The notes under the pieces: generated by a model | The model's input: only the letters and a program-made list of their open reading frames with translations | Database searches by the model: none | Told to the model about the DNA's origin: nothing | Source of the DNA: Gammaproteobacteria bacterium | GTDB taxonomy: Bacteria; Pseudomonadota; Gammaproteobacteria; DSM-16500 | Direction: 5' to 3' | Assembly: GCA_021325575.1 (NCBI GenBank) | Contig: JAJPGW010000011.1 | Span: 38,569 to 102,568, forward strand | Length of the DNA: 64,000 bases | Part shown: positions 1-8,559 of the stretch, piece after piece | Position numbering within the stretch: position 1 is the first letter of the stretch | Layout of the letters: each line of letters begins with the position of its first letter | Position numbers and translations under genes: made by a program

Positions 1-386
1 ACTTCTTTTGCACCTGCTTGTTTGCAATAATCGATAATCGCAGCCAGCGTCAAACCACCATCCATAATATCATCAACGATCACCACTGTGCGATCTTTTA
101 ATGATTGCCGCGGTTCAACTAGCCAATGCAAATCACCGCCGCGCGTTGAACTTCGATAACGGGTCGCATGAATATAATCCATCTCTAATGGAAAGTTTAA
201 ACGTGTGATTAAATGCCCCGCCGGAATGACGCCGCCAATCATGACACAAATAAATAACGGATTTTTATTCGCGAGTTTTGCCGTAATAGCTTTTGCCATC
301 CGATCCAGCGCTTCATTGATATCATTCATATCAAAAATACATTCGGCGCGATCTAAAACTTGTTGCATTTCATTGACTGTAACCAT
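1..386 (-). CDS. hpt: Hypoxanthine-guanine phosphoribosyltransferase, 3' end outside window
   Basis: Purine salvage: transfers phosphoribose from PRPP to hypoxanthine or guanine. I translated this by hand from the ATG at 386; about 128 N-terminal codons are present and the gene runs off the left edge. The type I phosphoribosyltransferase PRPP loop is visible as VVIVDDIMDGGLTL near residue 105, with MIGGVIPAG upstream as the PPi-loop region. The start codon overlaps the nagZ stop by one base (TAATG), so the two are almost certainly co-transcribed and translationally coupled. The same neighbour pair is known in other gammaproteobacteria. The exact base specificity (hypoxanthine, guanine or xanthine) cannot be read from the part present. 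Confidence 0.85.
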   Translation of the reverse strand, partial: MVTVNEMQQVLDRAECIFDMNDINEALDRMAKAITAKLANKNPLFICVMIGGVIPAGHLITRLNFPLEMDYIHATRYRSSTRGGDLHWLVEPRQSLKDRTVVIVDDIMDGGLTLAAIIDYCKQAGAKE

Positions 387-1345
387 TATGACTCCCCTTT
401 TTTAAAAATTTGACCTTGCATCTTGTGAAATTTTTCTTTTGCGATCGTAAACGCCTGCGGCAAATGATCTAGAATTTCCAGCGCGCCCTGCCGATTATTA
501 CAAATTAAAACCATATCACACCCTGCATCCAACGCCATTTTAGCGCGCGCGCTGTAATCCTCAGATGCGGCCGCACCTTTCATGTTTAAATCGTCACTGA
601 AAATCATGCCAGAAAATTGCAGTTTTTTTCGCAAAATGGTTTTTAGCCATTTTTCAGAAAAACAAACCGGCTTATCATCAATTTCAGGAAAAAGAATATG
701 CGCAGGCATAATCGCATCCAAATCCTGCTGCATTAATTCCATAAAAGGAATGAGATCATTAGCTGCAATCGTATCAAAATCCCGCGGATCGAGCGGTTGA
801 CCATAATGCGAATCAACGGTCACTGAGCCATGGCCTGGAAAATGTTTACCGGTGGTTTTCATGCCAGCGCGATGCATGCCTTTCATAAACGCCCGCGCAA
901 GGGTAATCACAATACGGGGATCCTGATGAAAGGAACGATCACCCACAACCGAATTTAATTCTTTATTGAGATCTAAAACAGGTGCAAAACTTAAATCAAC
1001 TCCAACCGACAATAATTCAGACGCCATCAAATGCCCAAAATGCTCAGCTTCGGCCATCGCTTTTTGTTGATCGGAAACAAAAACCTTACCCAGCTCGCCC
1101 ATTGGCGGAATAACACTAAACCCTCGTTTAAAACGTTGCACTCGCCCACCTTCCTGATCGACGGTAATTAATTGCGGTTGCCGGCTGTTTTTACGGATTT
1201 TTTGACATAAGTCCTTGAGTTGCTGCGGATCTTCAAAATTTCGGCTAAATAAAATCACGCCGCCGACCAACGGATGTTGCAGCATTTCTGCCTCTTCAGG
1301 CAAAAGATCACAACCCAATAAATCCAGAATCACAGGTCCCGTCAT
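386..1345 (-). CDS. nagZ: Beta-N-acetylhexosaminidase NagZ
   Basis: Cytoplasmic glycoside hydrolase family 3 enzyme that removes GlcNAc from anhydro-muropeptides in cell-wall recycling. Visible: the substrate motif VDQEGGRVQRF, the mobile catalytic loop KHFPGHGSVTVDSH with its Asp-His pair, and FSDDLNMKG near the C-terminus. An upstream in-frame codon at 1381 would add 12 residues, but the family begins like the MTGPVILDL seen from the ATG at 1345, so I use 1345. That gives 319 residues, close to the usual NagZ length. It is divergent from prmB and one base overlaps hpt. Confidence 0.95.
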   Translation of the reverse strand: MTGPVILDLLGCDLLPEEAEMLQHPLVGGVILFSRNFEDPQQLKDLCQKIRKNSRQPQLITVDQEGGRVQRFKRGFSVIPPMGELGKVFVSDQQKAMAEAEHFGHLMASELLSVGVDLSFAPVLDLNKELNSVVGDRSFHQDPRIVITLARAFMKGMHRAGMKTTGKHFPGHGSVTVDSHYGQPLDPRDFDTIAANDLIPFMELMQQDLDAIMPAHILFPEIDDKPVCFSEKWLKTILRKKLQFSGMIFSDDLNMKGAAASEDYSARAKMALDAGCDMVLICNNRQGALEILDHLPQAFTIAKEKFHKMQGQIFKKGES

Positions 1346-1453
1346 ATTCGAGTTCCTAGCTTGAGGTGAGCTAGTATACATAATTCATCTGGCCTTTTTA
1401 ATCCTGAAATGAGTAAAATGTATCATTCTCAAGATCTCACAAAGGAACAAAAA

Positions 1454-2353
1454 ATGTCCGAAATTGCTGAACTCATGACCATTCGCGATTTTCTCCGCTG
1501 GACCACCAGCCGTTTTATCGAAGAAGGCCTGACTTTCGGCCATGGTACTGAAAACGCCTGGGATGAAGCCATCGCATTGATCTTGCATACTTTGCATCTG
1601 CCAATTGATATTAATCCCGTTATTCTGGATGCGCGCTTAACCCAAAGTGAACGCAATGCTCTTTATGCGCTGATTCAACGCCGCATCAAAGAACGCATTC
1701 CGGTTCCTTATTTAACCCACGAAGCCTGGTTTGCTGGCTTACCTTTCTATGTCGATGAACGCGTATTAATTCCGCGCTCACCGATTGCAGAATTAATTGA
1801 AAATCAATTTCAACCGTGGATTGATGCACATAATGTGCATGATATTTTGGATTTGTGCACGGGCAGTGGTTGTATCGCCATCGCTTGCGCGCAATATTTT
1901 CCGGATGCCAATATCGATGCGAGTGATGTTTCCGAAGACGCCTTAGCTGTCGCTAAAACCAATGTTTTGCGCCACGAAGTCGAAGATCAAGTGCATTTAT
2001 ATCATTCCGATCTTTTTGAAAATTTACCGAAAAAAACCTACGACATTATTGTCTGCAATCCACCCTATGTTGATGCAGAAGACATGGCAAGTTTACCCAA
2101 AGAATATCATCACGAACCCAAACTTGGACTCGCAGGCGGTGTCGCTGGGTTAGATTATGTTTTTAAAATTTTGCAACAAGCCCCACGATTTTTAAATCCA
2201 CAAGGGATTTTAATTGTAGAAGTTGGCAATAGTGAATTTGCACTGCGAGAATATTTTCCCGATATTCCTTTCATGTGGCTCGAATTCCAACGCGGCGGTG
2301 GCGGCGTGTTCCTCTTGACCGAAAAACAATTATTAGATGCGCAATTAGGCTAA
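1454..2353 (+). CDS. prmB: 50S ribosomal protein L3 N5-glutamine methyltransferase PrmB
   Basis: S-adenosylmethionine-dependent enzyme that methylates a glutamine of ribosomal protein L3 (HemK/PrmC superfamily). The glycine-rich SAM loop is [12 protein letters not shown] and the glutamine-binding motif is NPPYVD. The N-terminal helical domain contains the PrmB-like stretch [14 protein letters not shown] choose the ATG at 1454 because AAAGGA (1441-1446) stands 7 bases upstream; the in-frame ATG at 1409 lacks such a site and would add residues absent from the family. It is followed directly by aroC with one base between stop and start, the arrangement seen in many gammaproteobacteria. Confidence 0.93.
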   Translation: MSEIAELMTIRDFLRWTTSRFIEEGLTFGHGTENAWDEAIALILHTLHLPIDINPVILDARLTQSERNALYALIQRRIKERIPVPYLTHEAWFAGLPFYVDERVLIPRSPIAELIENQFQPWIDAHNVHDILDLCTGSGCIAIACAQYFPDANIDASDVSEDALAVAKTNVLRHEVEDQVHLYHSDLFENLPKKTYDIIVCNPPYVDAEDMASLPKEYHHEPKLGLAGGVAGLDYVFKILQQAPRFLNPQGILIVEVGNSEFALREYFPDIPFMWLEFQRGGGGVFLLTEKQLLDAQLG

Positions 2354-2354
2354 T

Positions 2355-3425
2355 ATGTCAGGCAATTCCATCGGAAAATTATTCACCGTCACGACTTTTG
2401 GCGAAAGTCATGGGCCCGCTTATGGCTGCATTATCGATGGTTGCCCACCCGGAATGGAATTATCTGAAAAAGATATTCAAAAAGAATTAGACCGCCGTCG
2501 TCCTGGCGCTTCACGATTTACATCACAACGCCGCGAAAACGACGAAGTGAAAATTTTATCCGGTGTTTTTGAAGGAAAAACCACTGGCACACCGATTGGT
2601 TTGCTCATCGAAAATCACGATGCGCGTTCATCTGATTATGACAAATTTAAAAATCAATTTCGTCCAGGCCACGCAGATTATACTTATTTTCAAAAATATG
2701 GGATTTACGATCACCGTGGCGGCGGCCGTGCATCGGCACGTGAAACAATGATGCGAGTTGCAGCAGGCGCGATCGCAAAAAAATATTTATTCGAGCAACA
2801 TAAAATTGTGATTAAAGGTTATCTCGCGCAAATGGGAAATATCTTGATTGATTCCGTTGATTTATCCGAAATTGAAAACAACGATTTTTTCTGTCCCGAT
2901 CCTTCCAAAATTTCAGCACTCGAAAATTTGATTACCGAATTGCGCCGCAATGGCGATTCCATCGGCGCACGAATTAACGTTGTCACAGAAAACGTTCCGA
3001 TTGGATTGGGAGAGCCGGTTTTTAATCGTCTCGATGCTGATCTTGCACATGCACTCATGAGTATTAATGCCGTAAAAGGTGTTGAAATTGGCGCTGGATT
3101 TCAAGCCGTATTACAAAAAGGCTCCGAACATCGCGATGCAATGCAACCACCGTTTGAATTTGTATCGAATCATGCGGGTGGAATTTTAGGCGGCATTTCA
3201 ACAGGTCAAAACATCATTGCAAGTATTGCGTTAAAACCCACATCCAGCATTACCACCCCGATCCCTTCCGTGGATAAAGACGGCAATGCCATTGAAATTT
3301 CAGTAACAGGAAGACACGATCCTTGTGTAGGATTACGCGCAACACCCATCGCTGAAGCCATGATCGCCATTGTCATGATAGATCATCTTTTAAGAGACAG
3401 GGCTCAGAATGGCAATCGCAACTAA
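2355..3425 (+). CDS. aroC: Chorismate synthase
   Basis: Last step of the shikimate pathway: converts EPSP to chorismate using reduced FMN. The family signatures are clear: the N-terminal [32 protein letters not shown] around residue 105, and [19 protein letters not shown] around residue 128. At 356 residues it is of ordinary length. Its start lies right behind the prmB stop, and its last 17 bases are overlapped by the ATP-grasp gene that follows, so all three may be on one transcript. The chorismate link to aromatic amino acids is relevant to the neighbouring aromatic prenyltransferase. Confidence 0.97.
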   Translation: MSGNSIGKLFTVTTFGESHGPAYGCIIDGCPPGMELSEKDIQKELDRRRPGASRFTSQRRENDEVKILSGVFEGKTTGTPIGLLIENHDARSSDYDKFKNQFRPGHADYTYFQKYGIYDHRGGGRASARETMMRVAAGAIAKKYLFEQHKIVIKGYLAQMGNILIDSVDLSEIENNDFFCPDPSKISALENLITELRRNGDSIGARINVVTENVPIGLGEPVFNRLDADLAHALMSINAVKGVEIGAGFQAVLQKGSEHRDAMQPPFEFVSNHAGGILGGISTGQNIIASIALKPTSSITTPIPSVDKDGNAIEISVTGRHDPCVGLRATPIAEAMIAIVMIDHLLRDRAQNGNRN

Positions 3426-4683
3426 AATTTGCTGTATTGTCGATCCCTTTCGATCAAGCACAGAATTAATCTGCGACACTTTATTGGCTCACGGTATTTG
3501 GCCTGTTGCCATTTTAACAGGTGAAGCTGACTTGTCTCGGAATGAGTTTGAAAAACGTTTTATAGAAAGTAAGTTCAAAAAAATATTGCACTACCGTGAT
3601 CAGCCGGATATTCAGAAAATTGCCAATCAATTACAGGGCATGTCATTACTCGCAGTAATTGCGGGAGATGAACTAACTTGTTTTATTGCCGATCAAATTG
3701 CAGCACAATTAACACCCTCTTACGCAAATGACCCTGTCACCAGTTTTCAACGAATGGATAAATTCGAAATGCAGGATGCACTCTTTAAAGCAGGCTTGCC
3801 GAGTTTAAAACAAGTTAAATTATTGAGTCCTAATTTAGAGAAAGAAACAACTCAGTCGCTTTTAGAATTGACATTTCCCTTGATCGTAAAACCAACCAGA
3901 CAATGCGGCAGTTTCGGCTTTTCTGTTTGTAAATCCATAAACGATATTGAATCATCACTCCGCGGACTAATGGGAACAACCAGTCAATATGGTTACACAG
4001 TCAATGAGTGTGTAGCGCAAGAATATATAACAGGAACAGAATATAGCGTTGACACAGTCAGTCTCAATGGACAGCATAAAATCGTCGGCGTATATCGATA
4101 TCCAAAAATCCAGCATGATGGCAAATTGATTTTCCAAGGGTGCGAAACAATTGATCCCACATCCTCAGAAGCAATGGCTTGCATAGCGTATGTAAAAAAA
4201 ACATTAACTGCTTTGAACTTAAATTATGGTATGGCACACACCGAACTTTTTTTAACAACTAATGGCCCCCGCCTGATGGAAACCAACCCGAGAATTGTCG
4301 GCGGAAGCGGATTAGTTTCTGAACTCGCTAAACTAACAACCGGCATCCACCAGGCAGACCTATTTGTGCAAAGCTTAACGGATCAAGATAAATTTCTATC
4401 TTCAGTAGATATCATATCCCCGCTATTTGCTTACGGCAGAATTGCGCTCTTACATTCCTGGCACACTAAAATATTTCATTCATTTGCAGAAGAAAAATTA
4501 AAAAAATTACCTTCTTTCAAATCTTATAAACTGATTAAAAAAATAGGGGACGCTCTTAAATCACCTAGCGGATTACATAACCCCGTTGCTATTGCACTAC
4601 TCTCGCACCCTGATGAAATGCAATTAAAAAAAGATTGTGAAACATTATTTCTGTTAGAAAAAAACGATCAGTTATTTGAATGA
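3409..4683 (+). CDS. ATP-grasp carboxylate-amine ligase of unknown substrate
   Basis: A 424-residue protein with an ATP-grasp fold; such enzymes activate a carboxylate as an acyl phosphate and couple it to an amine or thiol. Visible: a Rossmann-like N-terminal domain (to about residue 100), the ATP-binding lysine strand [16 protein letters not shown] near 155-170, the strand [14 protein letters not shown] near 205, and the metal-binding end [21 protein letters not shown] near 280, where Glu and Asn ligands are kept. It resembles the L-amino-acid ligase/BacD-like group more than biotin carboxylase or CarB, but the substrate is not readable. It starts inside the 3' end of aroC (17-base overlap) and ends 16 bases inside the convergent prenyltransferase gene. 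Confidence 0.8.
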   Translation: MAIATKICCIVDPFRSSTELICDTLLAHGIWPVAILTGEADLSRNEFEKRFIESKFKKILHYRDQPDIQKIANQLQGMSLLAVIAGDELTCFIADQIAAQLTPSYANDPVTSFQRMDKFEMQDALFKAGLPSLKQVKLLSPNLEKETTQSLLELTFPLIVKPTRQCGSFGFSVCKSINDIESSLRGLMGTTSQYGYTVNECVAQEYITGTEYSVDTVSLNGQHKIVGVYRYPKIQHDGKLIFQGCETIDPTSSEAMACIAYVKKTLTALNLNYGMAHTELFLTTNGPRLMETNPRIVGGSGLVSELAKLTTGIHQADLFVQSLTDQDKFLSSVDIISPLFAYGRIALLHSWHTKIFHSFAEEKLKKLPSFKSYKLIKKIGDALKSPSGLHNPVAIALLSHPDEMQLKKDCETLFLLEKNDQLFE

Positions 4684-5783
4684 ATTAAAACAGAAGGAAT
4701 CTCACCCGGCCTGAATACTTTCAGTAATTCCGCAGCAAGATACACTGTCCATCGCATTTTATTATCCGAACGACGCTGTAAAGAAATCCAATTTTGCATA
4801 CCAACACCCGCAGATAGTTCTCGATTTTTATAGCAATCAATCATATTGCGGTAAAGGGTTGGTGATAAGTTTTGGTTTGTAAGATATTTTATTATTCTAT
4901 GATAAGCTTCGTCGTCATCATGCGCATATGCAAACATCGGAACATAAGTGGTGATAGTTTGTGGCGCCGATTCATCTTGTTCAGTAAAAGCCGTGCAGGA
5001 AATTAGATTCCATTTGGAAAAAATTTCCATGCCACCGGTCATGTGTTGTACAAAATTTTCTTGTTCATCGGCTACAAAGGTTTTTGCTGTTTTACTGATT
5101 CGCGTAATATCTTGTAGCGTAGCATTTTTATGATAACAATATACTTTTACTCTACTATCGGAGCGGGTATCGATATCCAAAGAAAAATAAACGACCTGGT
5201 CTAACGGCTCTCCTCTTTTTAATATTTCCTTTAATACATCATTTGATTGGTATCCAAGTCGCTCTAGACCTAATTGAATCGCGGATAGAGCATCTCTCTC
5301 AGCCGCTCGCGCATTCAAATAAAGTTTAAAACTAGGGGGACCGTCCAGTGAGAAACAAACACTATGAAACATAGCAAATTTACCCTGAATTTTTTCGGGT
5401 AAAAAAATATCTTTAATTAAATTAAATTTTTCAAGATCAAGATGATATAATTTTTTTAATTTTTCTGTAAACAAAATTGCCGACAATCGTTTGCCTGAAA
5501 TGGAAGAATCACCCTCAATCACTTCCATCGAAAATCTTAACTCCGGCTTATCATCGCAGACAGCCACAGAAAATTCCAGCGGTGATCCATCGTTTGCGAA
5601 TACTGAATTTTGATTTTTGATTTGTGCTAACGAAATATTGAAATAAGGATTTGTTAGCTCTTTAAATATCGAAATCATTTTCGCAGACTGTTCTTTAAAA
5701 CCCAGTCCATGAGCTAAGTTCGTTAATCTCGCTGTTAGTTCTGATGGGCCATATAAGGATGGCGAAATGGATTTGGTAATCAT
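4668..5783 (-). CDS. DMATS-family (ABBA-fold) aromatic prenyltransferase
   Basis: Probably transfers a prenyl group from an isoprenyl diphosphate to an aromatic acceptor such as tryptophan or an indole. What I see: ANDGSPLEFS followed by LRFSMEVI, matching the DMATS catalytic block in which the Glu of PLE is the general base; then FSLDGPPSFKLYLN and FSLDIDTRSDSRVKVYCYH, the two strands that supply diphosphate-binding Lys/Arg/Tyr residues; and near the C-terminus GMQNWISLQRRSDNKMRWTVYL. The length (371) is right for the family. The GTG at 5792 is a possible start, but the ATG at 5783 has a purine-rich stretch upstream. The family is best known from fungi and actinobacteria. Substrate and prenyl length are unknown. 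Confidence 0.72.
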   Translation of the reverse strand: MITKSISPSLYGPSELTARLTNLAHGLGFKEQSAKMISIFKELTNPYFNISLAQIKNQNSVFANDGSPLEFSVAVCDDKPELRFSMEVIEGDSSISGKRLSAILFTEKLKKLYHLDLEKFNLIKDIFLPEKIQGKFAMFHSVCFSLDGPPSFKLYLNARAAERDALSAIQLGLERLGYQSNDVLKEILKRGEPLDQVVYFSLDIDTRSDSRVKVYCYHKNATLQDITRISKTAKTFVADEQENFVQHMTGGMEIFSKWNLISCTAFTEQDESAPQTITTYVPMFAYAHDDDEAYHRIIKYLTNQNLSPTLYRNMIDCYKNRELSAGVGMQNWISLQRRSDNKMRWTVYLAAELLKVFRPGEIPSVLIHSNN

Positions 5784-5835
5784 AGAATACACTCGTTTTG
5801 CTTATATTTATTAAAATGCATTGAATTTGCTCAGC

Positions 5836-5886
5836 CTAACCTGTTCCTGCAAATATTCTAATCAATAAGCAAACTTTATTCAACAT
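5836..5886 (-). CDS. Possible 16-residue leader or precursor peptide upstream of the prenyltransferase
   Basis: A tiny open frame, MLNKVCLLIRIFAGTG, begins at an ATG with a near-ideal ribosome binding site AGGAG (5893-5897) six bases upstream and ends at TAG, about 50 bases before the prenyltransferase start. Seen: the strong ribosome site and the frame. Not seen: any homology or recognisable modification motif. It may be an upstream regulatory peptide, a chance frame, or conceivably a substrate peptide. I report it because the ribosome site is better than that of the gene it precedes. Confidence 0.25.
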   Translation of the reverse strand: MLNKVCLLIRIFAGTG

Positions 5887-5896
5887 GGATTGCTCC

Positions 5897-5995
5897 TTAT
5901 AACCCACCTTGTTGGTCCCAAATTCCTAAACATTCTAAATAGGCATTCTCATCCTCTTTTTGAAAAAGAGCGATGTAAACCAGGTTTACATCGCT
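5897..5995 (-). pseudogene. Possible C-terminal remnant of a lost gene
   Basis: From just after a TAG (5996-5998) the minus strand stays open for 32 codons and ends at TAA (5897-5899). The translation ends AYLECLGIWDQQGGL and looks protein-like, but there is no ATG, GTG or TTG start in it. Its upstream part coincides with the palindrome and promoter of the toxin-antitoxin-like module. One reading is that the arrival of that module removed the 5' part of an older gene; the other is chance. No family was recognised. Confidence 0.2.
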
Positions 5996-5997
5996 CT
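5967..5997. promoter_or_regulatory. 31-bp perfect palindrome, probable autoregulatory operator
   Basis: Two perfect 15-base arms (AGAGCGATGTAAACC and its reverse complement) flank a single central A. The right arm contains the -35 hexamer of the promoter for the two genes that follow, so a bound dimeric repressor would block RNA polymerase. An operator of this kind is expected for toxin-antitoxin modules, whose HTH antitoxin represses its own promoter. A one-base spacer is too short for a neat hairpin loop, which favours a DNA-binding site over a terminator. Confidence 0.65.
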
Positions 5998-6013
5998 ATA
6001 AAAAACCTATAAT
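5985..6013 (+). promoter_or_regulatory. Sigma-70 promoter of the toxin-antitoxin-like pair
   Basis: TTTACA (5985-5990), exactly 17 bases, then a perfect TATAAT (6008-6013). The -35 lies inside the palindrome. Transcription would start near 6020, giving a leader of about 10 bases. Confidence 0.75.
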
Positions 6014-6029
6014 ATAAGGATAAAAGATA

Positions 6030-6356
6030 ATGAACAAACCCGTTAAAAAATCAGATGATGAATTATGGATTTTATTAAATAAAAATATTACCAAAGGTAA
6101 TTACGTTTTTTTAAATCATGCAAAAGAAAGATTAGCAGAACGAAACATTATGGATACTGAAGTTCTAGATATACTAGAAAATAAACATAATTGTAAAAGA
6201 GTGAGGAATAAATTCAAAGATTGTTATTTGTCTGGATATTCAGAATGGAATTATTGTATAGAAGGATACGATATCGACGAACAAAAAATTAGAATTATTA
6301 TTTCATTCGATGAAAAGTTTTTATTAATTATTACCGCAATTAGAATTGAAAATTAG
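6030..6356 (+). CDS. DUF4258-like putative toxin of a toxin-antitoxin pair
   Basis: A 108-residue protein whose core FLNHAKERLAERNI resembles the HAKERMxxRxI opening of the DUF4258 family, a small RelE/MqsR-like fold found in toxin loci. It ends in a beta-rich stretch IRIIISFDEKFLLIITAIRI, as such toxins do. A short ribosome site (AAGGA, 6016-6020) precedes the ATG. It is the first gene of a two-gene unit; the second encodes an HTH protein nine bases downstream. Toxin-first order is typical of mqsRA and higBA. Base composition is distinctly more AT-rich than in the flanking housekeeping genes, which suggests transfer. Toxic activity is inferred from context only. Confidence 0.6.
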   Translation: MNKPVKKSDDELWILLNKNITKGNYVFLNHAKERLAERNIMDTEVLDILENKHNCKRVRNKFKDCYLSGYSEWNYCIEGYDIDEQKIRIIISFDEKFLLIITAIRIEN

Positions 6357-6364
6357 GAGTTTTT

Positions 6365-6844
6365 ATGACAAAAAAAATTAAAAAAAACTATCTTTATCAC
6401 GGCCTGGGTTTTCCCATTGAATTGCGCAAGGTTGAAATGATTAAATTGAATGGAGAATTACATCCAAAAATCAATGTAAGAAAAATTGCTGATTTAGCTA
6501 TCAATTCACTCATTTCCCAAAAAAGCCGATTAACAGGAAATCAAATAAAATTTATCAGAAGCTATTTTTCAATGAGCCTAAGAGAATTCGCAGGAGTTGT
6601 AAATGAGTCGCATATGGCAGTAAAAAAATGGGAAAATTTTAAAAGTGATCCCACCAACATGGATCGCAATATCGAAATTATGTTGCGACTGCATATTTTT
6701 GATCGAATTGCTATAAAATCAAAAAATACTAAATCAAATAAATTGGATTTTTATACACACTTCAAAAAATTGACAGAAATGTTTGCCCACAAGATGCTAT
6801 CGCCAAAAGCCAATACAGCTCATTTATTAATAATTACAAAATAA
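6365..6844 (+). CDS. HTH antitoxin, MqsA/HigA-like
   Basis: A 159-residue protein with an Xre-type helix-turn-helix near residues 55-92 (RLTGNQIKFIRSYFSMSLRE, then the recognition-helix region SHMAVKKWENF), the arrangement of the DNA-binding half of MqsA-type antitoxins. The N-terminal 50 residues lack the zinc-binding cysteines of classical MqsA. AGGAG (6355-6359) overlaps the toxin stop, implying coupled translation. It likely neutralises the upstream product and represses the operon at the 5967-5997 palindrome. Its last 11 bases overlap the convergent gene that follows. Confidence 0.6.
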   Translation: MTKKIKKNYLYHGLGFPIELRKVEMIKLNGELHPKINVRKIADLAINSLISQKSRLTGNQIKFIRSYFSMSLREFAGVVNESHMAVKKWENFKSDPTNMDRNIEIMLRLHIFDRIAIKSKNTKSNKLDFYTHFKKLTEMFAHKMLSPKANTAHLLIITK

Positions 6845-7661
6845 CGCAGCAACCCTTGTGCCCCGGCGGCAGTAACGGTTCATTAGCTGAATTTTTAGCT
6901 TCGGGACCAAGAATTAGTTTAGGCGCAGGAAAGAGTTTATGTTGTAACTGTGGCGATGCCCCAAGCAAAGTGAAACTATTAGGCTGAACAAGAATAATTG
7001 GTTGGTTGCCATAGGTAGCAGGTACTTTTTTAACATTCGGATCTTCGATACGTTGCTTTAGCCGTTCTTTAGGAAGAAATTCGATCGTGTCCAGAACTTC
7101 TAAAAAATTCTTCAACTCACGCAGGATATAAAAGCCGCCATAAATATAAAACTGACAACCCTGAAATTTTCTGAGAACACCCGCAATTAATTCTTTTGTG
7201 CCTTCTTCAAAAAAAGGATGGCCAAAATACAATAAATGTTTTTTCCCGCGATCAATTTTAACATTACGATATTCCAACCAATTTTCCAAATCATCATTGA
7301 TAAAATTCGTATCACAGCTTTTACTATTTCCGTTATACGCTTGTTTTGCGGCACTTATGTGCGGAAAATTACAATCAATAGCGGTATAAGTAAATTTTCT
7401 ATCAATGTATTGCTCGAGCGCGAGGAATTCTGGCGAATATCCACTAAAAAATGACCAGACACAATGAATGTCTTTCGGTAAACCAATTCTTTCAAATACC
7501 ATAACATGGTGAAGAGTGTTACTTGAATAATAATGCAAAGTTTCTTGGGTAGCATCTTTTACTATATTCCAGAACTCTGGACATCTTCTTTTAGCAACTT
7601 CCCAGGCATCCTCTTTTTTTAACTCAGTGACACCGGTTGCGCCATACATACTACTATGCAT
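6834..7661 (-). CDS. Methyltransferase-like protein with C-terminal CaaX prenylation box; candidate effector
   Basis: 275 residues, no named family recognised. The middle has the shape of a class I SAM-dependent methyltransferase: a strand-loop CVWSFFSGYSPE (about 68-79), an acidic strand end TAIDCN (about 93), and later strands HLLYFGHPFF and QFYIYGGFY. The last residues are GCCVIL: CVIL fits the eukaryotic CaaX box, with Leu at the end favouring geranylgeranylation, and a second Cys just before it as in palmitoylated small GTPases. Bacteria do not prenylate proteins, but Legionella effectors are known to borrow host prenylation for membrane targeting. The preceding tail is proline-rich and flexible. 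The start could also be the Met at 7649. Function is inferred. Confidence 0.5.
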   Translation of the reverse strand: MHSSMYGATGVTELKKEDAWEVAKRRCPEFWNIVKDATQETLHYYSSNTLHHVMVFERIGLPKDIHCVWSFFSGYSPEFLALEQYIDRKFTYTAIDCNFPHISAAKQAYNGNSKSCDTNFINDDLENWLEYRNVKIDRGKKHLLYFGHPFFEEGTKELIAGVLRKFQGCQFYIYGGFYILRELKNFLEVLDTIEFLPKERLKQRIEDPNVKKVPATYGNQPIILVQPNSFTLLGASPQLQHKLFPAPKLILGPEAKNSANEPLLPPGHKGCCVIL

Positions 7662-7747
7662 AAAAATACCATTTTACAAATTGAACCAAAATTATACAAT
7701 AAAGCGGGTCGTAATCATATTGAAATATTTATTTAAAAAACAAAGAA

Positions 7748-7999
7748 TTATACGATTTTAATCTGTAAAGCATGAATTTCGTGAGGGATCATATCATTTA
7801 AAACTTCGTAAATTTTGCGGTGGGCCGCGACTTTGGAAAGATTAGCTAAACACGGTGCGCTGATGATGATCGTATAATGCCCTGCCCCACCCGCGCTTCC
7901 CGCATGACCTTTGTGTTTTTCACTGTCATCGATGACTTGCAATTGGCTGGGTGAAAAAGCTTTTTGTAATCGTTCGGTGATAATTGCCACGCGGTCCAT
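7748..7999 (-). CDS. bolA: BolA-family protein
   Basis: Small alpha-beta protein that partners with monothiol glutaredoxins in iron-sulfur cluster handling and acts as a stress morphogen. Visible: LQVIDDSEKHKGHAGS, the conserved core with HKGH, and the C-terminal signature IPHEIHALQIKIV. At 83 residues it has the length of the family. It lies two bases downstream of yciB on the same strand, the yciA-yciB-bolA type of association known in proteobacteria. BolA and IbaG cannot be separated with certainty; the HALxI ending is BolA-like. Confidence 0.88.
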   Translation of the reverse strand: MDRVAIITERLQKAFSPSQLQVIDDSEKHKGHAGSAGGAGHYTIIISAPCLANLSKVAAHRKIYEVLNDMIPHEIHALQIKIV

Positions 8000-8001
8000 T
8001 A

Positions 8002-8550
8002 TTATTTTTCAACCGAAAGATAACGCGCAAGATACAGCGCTTGAAAAATACTAAATAAAAATAACAATCCGAGAATCCCGTATAATTTAAAATTCACCCA
8101 GGTTTCCGTACTAAAAGTATAAGCAATATAAATATTGATGGAACCTAAGAAAAGAAAAAAAACAGTCCATGCCAAATTTAAGCGCTTCCATACTTTCAGC
8201 GGCAAACTGCCCTTTTCATCCAGCATGTTTTCCATCATGCGCTGCATTAAGGGTTTTTTACCAATAAATTGACTGCCTAATAAAATTAAACCAAAAATCC
8301 AGAAGACGACGGTCGGTTTCCATTTTACAAAAATCGGATTATGAAAATAAAGCGTCATCCCGCCGAAAAAAACAAAAACAATCAGCGTAATCAATTGTTT
8401 TCGATCCAGACGTTTTTTCCAGACCGTCGTCAATAGGAGTTGCAGCGCGCTGATGATAATACCAACTGCCGTTGCGACATAAATGCCATAAAATTTGAAG
8501 GCAATAAAAAATAATAAAACCGGACAAAATTCATATAAAAAATTCAGCAT
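8002..8550 (-). CDS. yciB: Inner membrane septation protein YciB/IspZ
   Basis: 182-residue integral membrane protein with about five predicted membrane segments and the family features FLYEFCPVLLFFIAFK at the N-terminus and GSQFIGKKPLMQRMM in the middle. Members of the family are needed for normal cell-envelope synthesis and septation and interact with divisome proteins. It sits between hslO (9 bases) and bolA (2 bases), so a three-gene minus-strand unit hslO-yciB-bolA is likely. Confidence 0.92.
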   Translation of the reverse strand: MLNFLYEFCPVLLFFIAFKFYGIYVATAVGIIISALQLLLTTVWKKRLDRKQLITLIVFVFFGGMTLYFHNPIFVKWKPTVVFWIFGLILLGSQFIGKKPLMQRMMENMLDEKGSLPLKVWKRLNLAWTVFFLFLGSINIYIAYTFSTETWVNFKLYGILGLLFLFSIFQALYLARYLSVEK

Positions 8551-8559
8551 AATAAAACC

